Shown: piece after piece, positions 1-6,854 of the stretch
How the letters are laid out: every line of letters begins with the position of its first letter
Position numbering within the stretch: position 1 is the first letter of the stretch
Assembly: GCF_900128505.1 (NCBI RefSeq)
Contig: NZ_LT669941.1
Location: 4,444,787 to 4,508,786, forward strand
From: Parabacteroides timonensis
GTDB taxonomy: Bacteria; Bacteroidota; Bacteroidia; Bacteroidales; Tannerellaceae
DNA length: 64,000 nt
Reading direction: 5' to 3'
Made by a program: the position numbers and the translations under genes
Notes under the pieces: model-generated
Seen by the model: only the letters and a program-made list of their open reading frames with translations
The model's database searches: none
Told to the model about the DNA's origin: nothing

Positions 1-355
1 TGTCGGGATCACGCATCAGTTTTTTCTTACCGGTAATGACCTGTTCCTGGAATACGCGTTTACCCGTAGTCTCTTTTTCATCTTCTTTCTCTTCTTCAAA
101 TATTTCCTCCGGTTTTCCCATGCGGTTGATGACCTCTTCGACATGTTCGATCGTGATGACTTCATGACCCAGGCGGACCCGTTCGCCGAAAAGTTCGGAT
201 ATGCGCATTTCGAAATCGTTCATGATCTCTTCGGATCCCTCTTCTTTGCGGAAATGTATACGCAAATTGGAGAGATATTTATCTAATAGCTGATATGCAT
301 CTTCGTCAATGTGGAAAACTGTTCCTCCCAAATTAACAGTAAGTGTCTTCTTCAT
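1..355 (-). CDS. PspC-type protein, N-terminal part (runs off left edge)
   Basis: The ATG is at 355-353 and the frame stays open to the window edge, giving about 118 residues. The visible part begins MKKTLTVNLGGTVFHIDED and continues into a region rich in Glu and Lys. No membrane segment is visible yet. In Bacteroidales, proteins with this N-terminus usually carry a PspC domain and transmembrane segments further on and sit directly behind a PadR-type repressor. That is family knowledge; the PspC domain itself lies outside the window. The gene starts 12 nt after the padR-like gene on the same strand, so the two form an operon under the operator at 720-750. The probable role is an envelope-associated or stress protein. 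Confidence 0.6.
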   Translation of the reverse strand, partial: MKKTLTVNLGGTVFHIDEDAYQLLDKYLSNLRIHFRKEEGSEEIMNDFEMRISELFGERVRLGHEVITIEHVEEVINRMGKPEEIFEEEKEDEKETTGKRVFQEQVITGKKKLMRDPD

Positions 356-367
356 TGTTTTGCTGTT

Positions 368-694
368 TTAATTGTTTCTGATGTGGTTGATTGTTTCGTT
401 TAGTTCCTGCCAGGAGTTTTCCAGTTCTCCGAGAAATTCTTCACCTTTCTCTGTGAGTTGGTAATACTTGCGAGGCGGTCCCTGAGTCGATTCTATCCAC
501 TGATAACTTAATAATTCGCTGTTCTTTAACCGGGTTAAAAGGGGATATAAGGTGCCTTCAACTACAATCAATTTAGCCTCTTGTAACTTCTGAATAATGT
601 CAGAGGTGTAAGCCGGCTCTTTCTTGAGAAGCAGGAGGATACAATACTCCAGTGTCCCTTTTCTCATTTGTGATTTTACGTTCTCTGCATTCAT
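368..694 (-). CDS. PadR-family transcriptional repressor
   Basis: This 108-residue winged-helix protein is of the small PadR type. Its N-terminus (MRKGTLEYCILLLLKK) is followed by the recognition-helix region (YTSDIIQKLQEA) and the wing motif GTLYPLLTRLKNSELL. PPRKYYQLTEKG then leads into a short C-terminal dimerisation helix. All of these are hallmarks of the family. It is the first gene of a minus-strand operon with the PspC-type gene 12 nt downstream. Its own promoter is covered by a 10-bp inverted repeat (720-750), so autorepression relieved by an unknown ligand or envelope signal is likely. The ligand cannot be told from sequence. Confidence 0.9.
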   Translation of the reverse strand: MNAENVKSQMRKGTLEYCILLLLKKEPAYTSDIIQKLQEAKLIVVEGTLYPLLTRLKNSELLSYQWIESTQGPPRKYYQLTEKGEEFLGELENSWQELNETINHIRNN

Positions 695-713
695 CTCTTA
701 TAGTTTTATGATG

Positions 714-750
714 CAAATATATGTATTGCCTATGTACTATGCAATACATA
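714..750 (-). promoter_or_regulatory. padR operon promoter with overlapping palindromic operator
   Basis: On the minus strand a perfect -7 element TATATTTG lies at 721-714. A perfect inverted repeat with arms TATGTATTGC (720-729) and GCAATACATA (741-750), separated by 11 bp, covers the stretch from the -33 region to the edge of the -7. PadR regulators typically bind ATGTAT/ATACAT-type dyads, so this is very probably the autoregulatory operator. Confidence 0.8.
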
Positions 751-858
751 CTACTATATTTATTCTATTTTAACATGCTCTTTCTATTGTGTCCGTAATA
801 TGTCGGAAATGTTTTTTGCACAAAAAGTGCGATTGTGTGTAAAAAAAGGAGGGAATGT

Positions 859-889
859 GTTGCTATTCAGTAGGAAAGCCGTACTTTTG
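859..889 (+). promoter_or_regulatory. Promoter of the acyl-CoA ligase gene
   Basis: GTTG at 859-862 and TACTTTTG at 882-889, 19 bp apart, fit the Bacteroidetes -33/-7 pattern. Transcription should begin near 896. That is downstream of the ATG at 855, so translation must start at the ATG at 915. Confidence 0.65.
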
Positions 890-914
890 TTGTATCAATT
901 CAAAAAGAAGAATT

Positions 915-2723
915 ATGGTATATTACCACTATGCCGAGTTAATTCACCGGCAGGCTGAAAAATATGGCTCGCGTACAGCTTTGAAATACCGCGATAATGA
1001 AAGCGGAAAATGGTTAAAGATCTCATGGAGAGATTTCTCTGAGTATGTAATGCTTACAGCAAAAGCGATGGCAGAGTTTGGAATAGAGGTACAGGAGAAA
1101 ATTGGTATCTATTCTCAGAACATGCCGCAATGTTTGTTTACCGATTTTGGAGCTTATGGCAACCGGGTAGTCTCTATCCCTATGTATGCCACTAATTCTC
1201 CGGCCCAGATAGAATATATTATCAATGATGCGGATATACACACCTTATTTGTGGGCGAACAGTTACAATATAATAATGCCTTTAAAGTCCAGAAAGAATC
1301 ATCTGTGTTAAAACGCCTGGTGGTATTTGACTCAGCTGTTAAATTCAATCCGGACGATAAAACGTCTATCTATTTCGATGATTTTTTGCGTTTGGGGGAT
1401 AATGCACATGCGGAGACTACCGTAAAGATCCGTACCAATGAAGCTACTCCTGATGACGTAGCAACTATCATGTATACTTCCGGTACTACCGGCGAATCGA
1501 AAGGGGTTATTCTCCACCATTTCAATTATCTGGAAGCAATGCGCATTCATGATATCCGTCTGCCGATGGTAAACGACAAGGATACGTCGATGTGTTTCCT
1601 GCCTTTAACCCATATCTTTGAAAAGGCCTGGACTTATTACTGTCTGCATAAAGGGGTGAAGATAGCCATCAATCAGGATCCGAAGCAGATCCAGAAAACA
1701 TTGCCGGAGGTTCATCCGACCTTGATGTGTAATGTACCTCGTTTCTGGGAAAAAGTATATGTAGGAGTTCATGAGAAGATCAATTCTTCTGCTCCTTTTA
1801 TGAAAAAGATTTTCCTGGATGCAATAGAAACAGGACGTTTATATAATCTGGAATATAAGAATAAAGGACTTCAGGCTCCTTTCTGTCTGAAATCCAAGTT
1901 TAAATTTTACGACAAGACTGTTTTCACTTTGTTGAAAAAGGTATTGGGTATCGAAAGGGGACGTCTGTTTCCTGTGGCCGGTGCTCCATTGTCCGATACG
2001 GTGAACGAATTCCTGCAGTCTGTTAATATCCCTATTGTTTATGGCTATGGCTTGAGTGAGACTACGGCAACCGTATGTTTCTATCCGGAGATAGGTTTCC
2101 AGTTTGGTTCTATCGGTGAAACCATGCCGGGTGTGGAAGTGAAAATAGATGAAAGCAATGGTGAAATCCTGGTAAAAGGAAAGACGGTAACAACCGGATA
2201 TTATAACAAGCCGGAAGAAAACGCCCGTTCGTTTACGGAAGACGGATTTTTCCGTACTGGAGATGCCGGACGCCTGGAAGGTAATGTGTTGTTCTTTACA
2301 GAGCGCATCAAGGACCTTTATAAAACATCCAATGGTAAATACATTGCTCCCCAGGCCATCGAGATGGAGATGAGTAGTGATAAATATATCGAGCAGATTG
2401 CTGTTATCGGCGATCAGCGTAAGTTTGTCAGTGCTTTGATCGTTCCGGCTTATCCTTTATTGGAAGAGTATGCTGAGAAGAAAGGTATAACATACGGCAG
2501 TCGTGAAGAATTGGTTGCCAACAATGATATTATCCGTCTGATAGAATCGCATATTGAAGAACATCAGAAGAATCTGGCTTCTTATGAAAAGATCAAGCGG
2601 TTTACTTTGCTTCCCCAACCGTTTACTATGGAAGGGCGTGAGCTGACCGATACCTTGAAATTACGACGTCCGGTTGTCCTGCAGAAATATGCCGATCAGA
2701 TTGAAGCGATGTATGCAGAGTAA
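915..2723 (+). CDS. Long-chain-fatty-acid--CoA ligase (AMP-forming)
   Basis: This 602-residue ANL-superfamily enzyme activates fatty acids to acyl-AMP and then acyl-CoA in the cytoplasm or at the membrane. The ATP-binding loop YTSGTTGESKG is at residues 187-197. The adenylate-binding motif YGYGLSETT follows near residue 378, with GRLFPVAGAPLS just before it. The hinge and C-terminal lysine region are seen as FFRTGDAG and YKTSNGKYIAPQ. Length and motif order match bacterial FadD-like ligases of about 600 residues. The open frame extends to an ATG at 855, but the promoter -7 element lies inside that extension, so 915 is chosen. It is probably monocistronic: prfB has its own -7 element 18 nt after the stop. 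Chain-length specificity cannot be read. Confidence 0.9.
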   Translation: MVYYHYAELIHRQAEKYGSRTALKYRDNESGKWLKISWRDFSEYVMLTAKAMAEFGIEVQEKIGIYSQNMPQCLFTDFGAYGNRVVSIPMYATNSPAQIEYIINDADIHTLFVGEQLQYNNAFKVQKESSVLKRLVVFDSAVKFNPDDKTSIYFDDFLRLGDNAHAETTVKIRTNEATPDDVATIMYTSGTTGESKGVILHHFNYLEAMRIHDIRLPMVNDKDTSMCFLPLTHIFEKAWTYYCLHKGVKIAINQDPKQIQKTLPEVHPTLMCNVPRFWEKVYVGVHEKINSSAPFMKKIFLDAIETGRLYNLEYKNKGLQAPFCLKSKFKFYDKTVFTLLKKVLGIERGRLFPVAGAPLSDTVNEFLQSVNIPIVYGYGLSETTATVCFYPEIGFQFGSIGETMPGVEVKIDESNGEILVKGKTVTTGYYNKPEENARSFTEDGFFRTGDAGRLEGNVLFFTERIKDLYKTSNGKYIAPQAIEMEMSSDKYIEQIAVIGDQRKFVSALIVPAYPLLEEYAEKKGITYGSREELVANNDIIRLIESHIEEHQKNLASYEKIKRFTLLPQPFTMEGRELTDTLKLRRPVVLQKYADQIEAMYAE

Positions 2724-2740
2724 ACTGACGATTAATTTTC

Positions 2741-2748
2741 TATCTTTG
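2741..2748 (+). promoter_or_regulatory. prfB promoter -7 element
   Basis: TATCTTTG matches TAnnTTTG exactly and lies 27 nt before the prfB ATG. No good TTTG is seen at the -33 position. Confidence 0.5.
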
Positions 2749-2775
2749 CACAAAATTTAAAAGAAGAACAAGAGT

Positions 2776-3901
2776 ATGATAACATCAGACCAACTACAGA
2801 ATGTGTTGGAGCGCGAGCTCGCGCTGAGGGGGTATCTTTGACATAGATGGTAAGACCATCCAGTTAGAAGAAGAAGAATTGCGTACGCAGGACCCCGGTT
2901 TCTGGGAGGATGCCAAGCGGGCAGAGGCTCAGATGAAGAAAGTGAGGGAACTGAAAAAGTGGATTGAACTTTATAACGAGGTTCATGATGCCGCAGAAGA
3001 GTTGCAGTTGTCTTATGATTATGTAAAAGAGGAAATTATCACTGAAGCTGAGGTTGATGCTGCTTACAACAAGGCGTTGGAACTGGTAGAAAACCTGGAA
3101 TTCCGGAATATGCTTCGTGATGAGGCCGATCAAATGAGTTGTGTCCTTAAGATCAACTCCGGAGCCGGCGGTACCGAAAGCCAGGACTGGGCTTCCATGC
3201 TGATGCGAATGTATCTGCGTTATGCTGAATCCAATAATTATAAAGTCTCTATCGCCAACTTACAGGAAGGGGATGAAGCCGGTATAAAAACGGTAACGAT
3301 CAACATCGAAGGTGATTATGCATTCGGTTACCTGAAAAGTGAGAATGGTGTACATCGCCTGGTTCGTGTCTCTCCGTATAATGCACAGGGAAAACGTATG
3401 ACTTCTTTCGCTTCCGTGTTTGTCACTCCGTTGGTGGACGATACGATCGAAGTGAAGATTGAAACTGCGGCAATTTCGTGGGATACGTTCCGTTCGGGAG
3501 GTGCCGGTGGACAGAATGTGAACAAGGTGGAATCCGGTGTTCGTCTGCGTTACCAGTTTAAAGATCCTTACACAGGTGAGGAGGAAGAGATCCTGATCGA
3601 AAACACGGAAACGCGCGACCAGCCTAAGAACCGTGAAAACGCGATGCGTCAGTTGCGTTCCATCCTGTATGATAAAGAGTTGAAACATCGTCTGGCTGAA
3701 CAAGCCAAGATTGAAGCCGGTAAGAAAAAGATCGAATGGGGATCACAAATCCGTAGCTACGTCTTTGACGACCGTCGTGTGAAAGACCACCGTACCAACT
3801 ATCAGACTTCTGATGTGAACGGTGTCATGGATGGCAAGATCGACGAATTCATCAAGGCTTATCTGATGGAATTTGGTGGTGAGGAAGCTGCTGAAAAGTA
3901 A
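2776..3901 (+). CDS. prfB: Peptide chain release factor 2, programmed +1 frameshift
   Basis: RF2 releases peptides at UGA and UAA. Translation starts at ATG 2776 and reads 21 codons to an in-frame TGA at 2839-2841. It then shifts +1 at CTT-T to continue from GAC 2840, giving a protein of about 374 residues. The catalytic GGQ is at residues 244-246 within SGGAGGQNVNK. The stop-codon-recognition tripeptide occupies residues 199-201 and reads SPY, where E. coli RF2 has SPF. An annotation that starts at 2879 loses the N-terminus and the regulation. The frameshift makes RF2 synthesis self-limiting: when RF2 is abundant the UGA terminates, when scarce the ribosome slips. Its neighbour downstream is a tRNA gene. 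Confidence 0.97.
2827..2842 (+). promoter_or_regulatory. RF2 programmed frameshift site
   Basis: AGGGGGTATCTTTGAC is the conserved RF2 recoding signal. The Shine-Dalgarno-like AGGGGG lies 3 nt ahead of the slippery CTT codon and the UGA C stop context. Frame 0 ends at TGA 2839-2841; frame +1 continues with GAC ATA GAT. Confidence 0.97.
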
Positions 3902-3955
3902 AGTTTTCACAAGAATACTTGCAAAATCCGATTAAATGTCGTAATATTGCACCCG

Positions 3956-3978
3956 ATTTCAGAGTAACCCTCTGAAAT
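3956..3978 (+). terminator. Perfect hairpin between prfB and the tRNA
   Basis: ATTTCAGAG (3956-3964) and CTCTGAAAT (3970-3978) pair perfectly around a 5-nt loop and end 3 nt before the mature tRNA. There is no T-run. It could close the prfB transcript or act in the tRNA precursor. A near-consensus -7 (TAATATTG, 3942-3949) lies just upstream, so the hairpin would be in the tRNA 5' leader. Confidence 0.4.
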
Positions 3979-3981
3979 ACC

Positions 3982-4055
3982 GGTCCTATAGCTCAGTTGG
4001 TTAGAGCACCTGACTCATAATCAGGGAGTCCTTGGTTCAAGCCCAAGTGGGACCA
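3982..4055 (+). tRNA. tRNA with CAU anticodon (elongator Met or Ile2)
   Basis: A 74-nt cloverleaf is visible. The acceptor arms are GGTCCTA and TGGGACC with discriminator A. The D arm contains AGCTCAGTTGGTTAGAGC. The anticodon stem CCTGA/TCAGG holds loop CTCATAA (anticodon CAT), and the T loop is TTCAAGC. CCA is not encoded. The anticodon arm resembles E. coli tRNA-Ile2 (lysidine-modified) at least as much as elongator Met, so identity is left open. The 3' half (4013 onward) is the left attachment site of the integrated element. Confidence 0.9.
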
Positions 4056-4056
4056 C
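4013..4056 (+). repeat. attL (44-bp direct repeat, 3' half of tRNA)
   Basis: It begins ACTCATAATCAGGGAGTCC in the anticodon loop and runs to the tRNA 3' end plus one base. It is identical to 9892-9935. Tyrosine-recombinase elements often use tRNA 3' halves this way, restoring the tRNA on integration. Confidence 0.95.
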
Positions 4057-4067
4057 GTTGAGAATCA

Positions 4068-4098
4068 AGCAGTTGCTAAATAAGTGACTGCTTTTTTT
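4068..4098 (+). terminator. Rho-independent terminator after the tRNA (element-encoded)
   Basis: AGCAGT (4068-4073) pairs with ACTGCT (4087-4092) and runs into seven T. Because it lies just inside the element, the island supplies a new terminator to the interrupted tRNA unit. Confidence 0.7.
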
Positions 4099-4104
4099 GT
4101 TTGC

Positions 4105-4129
4105 GGTGTTATGCAGGTGTTATTGAATT
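4105..4129 (+). repeat. Left arm-type integrase site (candidate)
   Basis: Two GGTGTTAT octamers separated by GCA are followed by TGAATT. The same 25-bp block, with two mismatches, recurs at 9745-9769 in the same orientation next to the integrase start. Subterminal repeats at both ends suit integrase arm-binding sites. Confidence 0.6.
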
Positions 4130-4309
4130 ACGTTTGTCTCTGTTTTGAGCGCTGGATATGCAGGATTTTTTCATGGCTGTCTGATCGAGGAACTTTCCAG
4201 TGAAGGGTGGGAGGGGTAATTGGTCTACTAATAATATATACGTTTCTGATCCTGAAATTTTTTTCATCAATTGTTTTCTACATATTTTGTATTAAACTTG
4301 GATAACGAG

Positions 4310-4338
4310 AGGGTCAAAAAATTAATTCTGACCCTTTT
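4310..4338. terminator. Terminator hairpin downstream of the DUF4468-like gene
   Basis: AGGGTCA (4310-4316) and TGACCCT (4329-4335) pair around a 12-nt AT-rich loop, followed by T's on the plus strand. It closes the minus-strand operon ending at 4356. Confidence 0.5.
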
Positions 4339-4355
4339 CGATTCATCTGAAATAA

Positions 4356-4928
4356 TTACCAATCACTGTGAACTGCCTTGTCTAAAACGCCTTCTAAAAT
4401 CATTAAGATGGTACTGTTGACTGTGTATTCCAATGACTTTTTCGCTTTTTCGTTTTTCAGTTTTCCTTTCATATTGTAAATTGAAAATTCATCTCCTCCA
4501 ATAGATATGGTATTCTTTTTAATGAACATCTCTTGATATTTATGTGTTACAGTAGTCATTTTGTTTATAATTGGCGCATTTACTTTTATTTTGTTATCCT
4601 TAAATTCAAATACTAGCTTGAATGAAATATCAAACGAATGAAAGTCTGTCCTTTTTACTCCTTTACCAACAGTACATGCTATTGAAACTTGCTTGTTTTC
4701 AACTGTTGATAAAACATCTTTGGGAGATGTAAAATGTTCTCCCACCGTTAACAGCACTTTCTCATAAAGATCTCTTTGGGAAAATTCGGGATAATCAAAA
4801 ATGAGGTAGTCTGGAGTTTCTGGATTGGTGCTTAACATACCTGACGGAGAAAGTACAAATATGTGACCTTCTGCAAAAGAGGTTAATGATACTATTAACA
4901 TAGCCAATGTAAATAAACTTTTTTTCAT
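4356..4928 (-). CDS. Exported DUF4468-like protein (element cargo)
   Basis: This 190-residue protein has a signal peptide (MKKSLFTLAMLIVSLTSFA) and probable cleavage near residue 19. No lipobox Cys is present, so it is probably periplasmic. The middle part (PDYLIFDYPEFSQRDLYEKV, later FDISFKLVFEFKDNKIKV) follows the pattern of Bacteroidetes DUF4468 proteins, which have a TBP-like fold and no established function. It is the last gene of the element's minus-strand set, 64 nt after the lipocalin-like gene, and ends near the hairpin at 4310-4338. As cargo of a possible phage satellite, an envelope role such as interfering with other phages is conceivable, but nothing in the sequence proves it. 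Confidence 0.6.
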   Translation of the reverse strand: MKKSLFTLAMLIVSLTSFAEGHIFVLSPSGMLSTNPETPDYLIFDYPEFSQRDLYEKVLLTVGEHFTSPKDVLSTVENKQVSIACTVGKGVKRTDFHSFDISFKLVFEFKDNKIKVNAPIINKMTTVTHKYQEMFIKKNTISIGGDEFSIYNMKGKLKNEKAKKSLEYTVNSTILMILEGVLDKAVHSDW

Positions 4929-4992
4929 GATCGTATTATTAGTGGATTAAAAAACATCTTGTATAAGAATGTTTGTATAGTATAGCTAAGTA

Positions 4993-5391
4993 TTATTGTT
5001 TCGTACAGATGATTTTCATGCTGTCTTTGTCAAGAAACATTTCTAATTCACATTCCTTCGCAGATATGTTCAATATTTGATATCTCACATATTCTTTACC
5101 ATCAATGTAGCAAGTAATAGTTTTGCCGGAAGCCTTATAGTTACCTTTGCCATTCCCAAAATATCCTTCCCCGTAGTAGGAGTCATCTGAATTAAAGGTC
5201 GCGTAAGCGGCTTCTATCGTGTAGGAATAAGGTGGTTTTGTCACATCTACATAAGAGCCATTGATCTCCACTTTCGTTAGTTTCCATTTCCCGATAAGAA
5301 TATCCTTATCAAAGTCGAGTTTCTCATCATCAGAGCATCCAGCACAGATAGTGATGATTAAAGTGAGCAATAAAATAAAGTTCTTTCTCAT
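4993..5391 (-). CDS. Lipocalin-like lipoprotein (element cargo)
   Basis: This 132-residue protein has a lipoprotein signal (MRKNFILLLTLIITICAGC, Cys19) followed by SDDEKLDFDKDILIGKWKLTKVEING. The IGKWKL motif opens the single small beta-barrel typical of Bacteroidetes lipocalin-like proteins. The rest alternates short beta-strand stretches (YATFNSDDSYYGEG, KTITCYIDGKEY). It should be anchored in a membrane facing the periplasm or cell surface. The ligand is unknown. The structured RNA locus ends 74 nt upstream in the same direction. I see no consensus promoter between that RNA's T-run and this ATG, so expression may depend on read-through. Confidence 0.65.
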   Translation of the reverse strand: MRKNFILLLTLIITICAGCSDDEKLDFDKDILIGKWKLTKVEINGSYVDVTKPPYSYTIEAAYATFNSDDSYYGEGYFGNGKGNYKASGKTITCYIDGKEYVRYQILNISAKECELEMFLDKDSMKIICTKQ

Positions 5392-5464
5392 AACTTGTAA
5401 AATTTATTTGTTAATACTAAATCAAAAAACATTTTAATTCAGCAGTCACTCCATTTACAAGCAT

Positions 5465-5655
5465 AAAAAAAACGTAGAGCTACCGCCATACGTCATCTAG
5501 GCCTCCTACAGCCTACTTACTCAATGGTGCAGCTCTACGCCTATGGCATAGATACACTAACCCAATGAGTAAGTCTGAAAGCCTGTTGTTGGTCGATGTA
5601 GGAGTTCGATGACGATTAGGCTTATGTAAAAAAATCATTCGTACAATTCGAATGG
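5465..5655 (-). ncRNA. Structured RNA locus with own promoter and T-run (novel candidate)
   Basis: Read on the minus strand, a consensus promoter (5660-5691) leads into about 190 nt with five sets of complementary segments, ending in eight T (5472-5465). Pairs: CGTCATC 5491-5497/GATGACG 5608-5614; CTCCTACA 5503-5510/TGTAGGAG 5597-5604; ACTTACTCAATGG 5515-5527/CCAATGAGTAAGT 5562-5574 (one mismatch); CGTAGAGCT 5473-5481/AGCTCTACG 5531-5539; AAGCCT 5579-5584/AGGCTT 5618-5623. The first three nest into one long hairpin. The fourth pairs its loop with the 3' end just before the T-run, and the fifth competes with two arms, giving pseudoknot or alternative folds. No open frame covers it. It could be a regulatory sRNA, an attenuator for the cargo genes, or a DNA site. 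Confidence 0.65.
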
Positions 5656-5659
5656 TGCA

Positions 5660-5691
5660 CAAATATACAAAACGTTAGAATACTGACCAAA
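5660..5691 (-). promoter_or_regulatory. Promoter of the structured RNA
   Basis: Minus strand TTTG (5691-5688), 20 bp, then TATATTTG (5667-5660): a full match to the Bacteroidetes consensus. The predicted start is about 5653-5655. Confidence 0.75.
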
Positions 5692-5775
5692 GATTAATAA
5701 TAAATATTGTTCCCTTTATACAGGGGGTAGGAATGTTCTGTCAATACTATAACTTAATTTGTATATGCTAAGAGA

Positions 5776-6075
5776 TTAATACTGCTTTATCTTTAAATTA
5801 ACTTCATATCCTTCATAAGCTAAACAACGGGCAAAGATACGGACATACTCTTGTATTTGAGGATCATTCCACCATCTGGAAGCTATAGGTCCAAGGGATG
5901 ATGGTTTTCCTTGAAAATTGAAAGCAAACCTGTATGCTTCTGACATAGGGTAACACCCCATTACATAAAGAACCAATGCGGTTCGTGTTTGGAGATCAAT
6001 TTGGTTTTTTACAAGTGTCCAACCTGATCTTATAGGCCTTTGCTCGCCCCACTTTTTATACTTTTTTCTTCTCAT
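5776..6075 (-). CDS. Terminase small subunit-like protein
   Basis: This is a 99-residue basic protein. Residues about 31-80 contain ALVLYVMGCYPMSEAYR, then GKPSSLGPIASRWW and NDPQIQEYVRIF. This spacing (helix, SEAYR, G-K-P-S-S, ASRxxxxPQIQEYV) resembles the DNA-binding helix-turn-helix of phage terminase small subunits of the Terminase_2 type, which choose the DNA to be packaged. It is shorter than most full TerS proteins, so it may be only the DNA-recognition part. It overlaps the preceding gene by 20 nt and lies directly before the structured RNA locus. In PICI-type satellites a TerS redirects helper-phage packaging, which fits this element. The similarity is by eye and needs a profile search. 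Confidence 0.45.
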   Translation of the reverse strand: MRRKKYKKWGEQRPIRSGWTLVKNQIDLQTRTALVLYVMGCYPMSEAYRFAFNFQGKPSSLGPIASRWWNDPQIQEYVRIFARCLAYEGYEVNLKIKQY

Positions 6076-6247
6076 CGTTACTATTTAATTGGTGCTCAAT
6101 ACAACCGTAAAGGCCATAATCAGCAGTTAATGATGCCGGTCTATTCTCCCCTAGTTTACAGCGCTCCCATTTGTGGCAGTTCCGGCACGAGTATTGGGGA
6201 GTACTGTGCCGGTGTTCTGCTTGAGGCAGTAAATTAATCAAGGGCAT
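6056..6247 (-). CDS. Small Cys-rich protein, unknown
   Basis: This 63-residue protein has CRNCHKWERC and a later YGCIEH, a possible small zinc-binding knuckle. No family is recognised. Its start overlaps the stop of the upstream 122-aa gene (6238-6247) and its end overlaps the TerS-like gene (6056-6075), so the three are probably translationally coupled. The overlap at both ends is the main argument that it is a real gene. A small zinc-binding regulator or a partner of the TerS-like protein are possibilities, without proof. Confidence 0.5.
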   Translation of the reverse strand: MPLINLLPQAEHRHSTPQYSCRNCHKWERCKLGENRPASLTADYGLYGCIEHQLNSNDEKKKV

Positions 6248-6606
6248 ACAAGAGATCCTTTTTGATCGATAGATGACCTAAAGAGGGCTCTATGTTCCTC
6301 TAATTTTTTGTTATTACCAATCCAAAACCAATGAAATCGAAGTTTAATCTTGTCATCTTGGATATTGGGATGCACTTTGTCATATGATATTATCATTTTT
6401 TCTAATAAGATATACGGGTTATAGAAATGAATATACTTAGTAAGCACCTCATCTATAGTCGTCTTTAGCACTTTGCCTAAAGAGTCTTCATCGTCTTTAT
6501 ATCGATTGACTACTCGCCAGATTTGTTTACTGACTTCTTTGTTTAAGATCTTATAATACTTTTTATTCGACCCATAAACAGGATAAAATGATTTATATTT
6601 ATACAT
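6238..6606 (-). CDS. Hypothetical protein, first of three overlapping element genes
   Basis: This 122-residue AT-rich gene is not recognised. The protein is basic and aromatic (MYKYKSFYPVYGSNKKYYK; RFHWFWIGNNKKLEEH), with no signal peptide or membrane segment. It starts the cluster 6606-5776, whose members overlap by 10 and 20 nt. A TACTGT/ACAGTA dyad (6616-6633) lies 10-27 nt upstream of its ATG, where a repressor could control the cluster. It is separated from the ATPase gene by 255 nt containing palindromes, so it is probably a separate transcription unit from the int-side genes. Confidence 0.55.
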   Translation of the reverse strand: MYKYKSFYPVYGSNKKYYKILNKEVSKQIWRVVNRYKDDEDSLGKVLKTTIDEVLTKYIHFYNPYILLEKMIISYDKVHPNIQDDKIKLRFHWFWIGNNKKLEEHRALFRSSIDQKGSLVCP

Positions 6607-6615
6607 GATAATTAA

Positions 6616-6633
6616 TACTGTTCCTTTACAGTA
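6616..6633. promoter_or_regulatory. Operator-like dyad upstream of the 122-aa gene
   Basis: TACTGT and ACAGTA flank a 6-bp spacer, with further AT symmetry outside, 10 nt ahead of the ATG at 6606. The size suits a phage-type repressor site; the binding protein is unknown. Confidence 0.4.
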
Positions 6634-6832
6634 ATTAAATGATGAAAAAGCTTATATATTAAACCACAAGAGCCGCTTTTTCAAAATAAACTCGTTGTTG
6701 TTGTTGTAAGACAAAGATAGTTTGTCCTAGTTTGGACAGGTATTTGACAATTTAGACAAAACAAAACATAATATACTGAATGATAGCGGTTTATATTGTC
6801 TTCTTTTTGACAAGTCTTTAAGACAAAGCGAC

Positions 6833-6854
6833 ACACACCTATATATAGGTGTGT
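6833..6854. repeat. Perfect 22-bp palindrome
   Basis: The half-site ACACACCTATA is repeated inverted with no spacer. Outer GACAA/TTGTC blocks extend the symmetry imperfectly. It lies 8 nt after the ATPase stop codon. It could be a terminator stem (no strong T-run) or a protein-binding site. Confidence 0.6.

Noticed and set aside
2864..3703. Minus-strand frames inside prfB
   Set aside because: They are antisense shadows of a highly conserved gene.
6833..6854. Simple intrinsic terminator for the ATPase gene
   Set aside because: The stem is strong but there is no proper T-run on the minus strand, so I kept it as a palindrome of open function.
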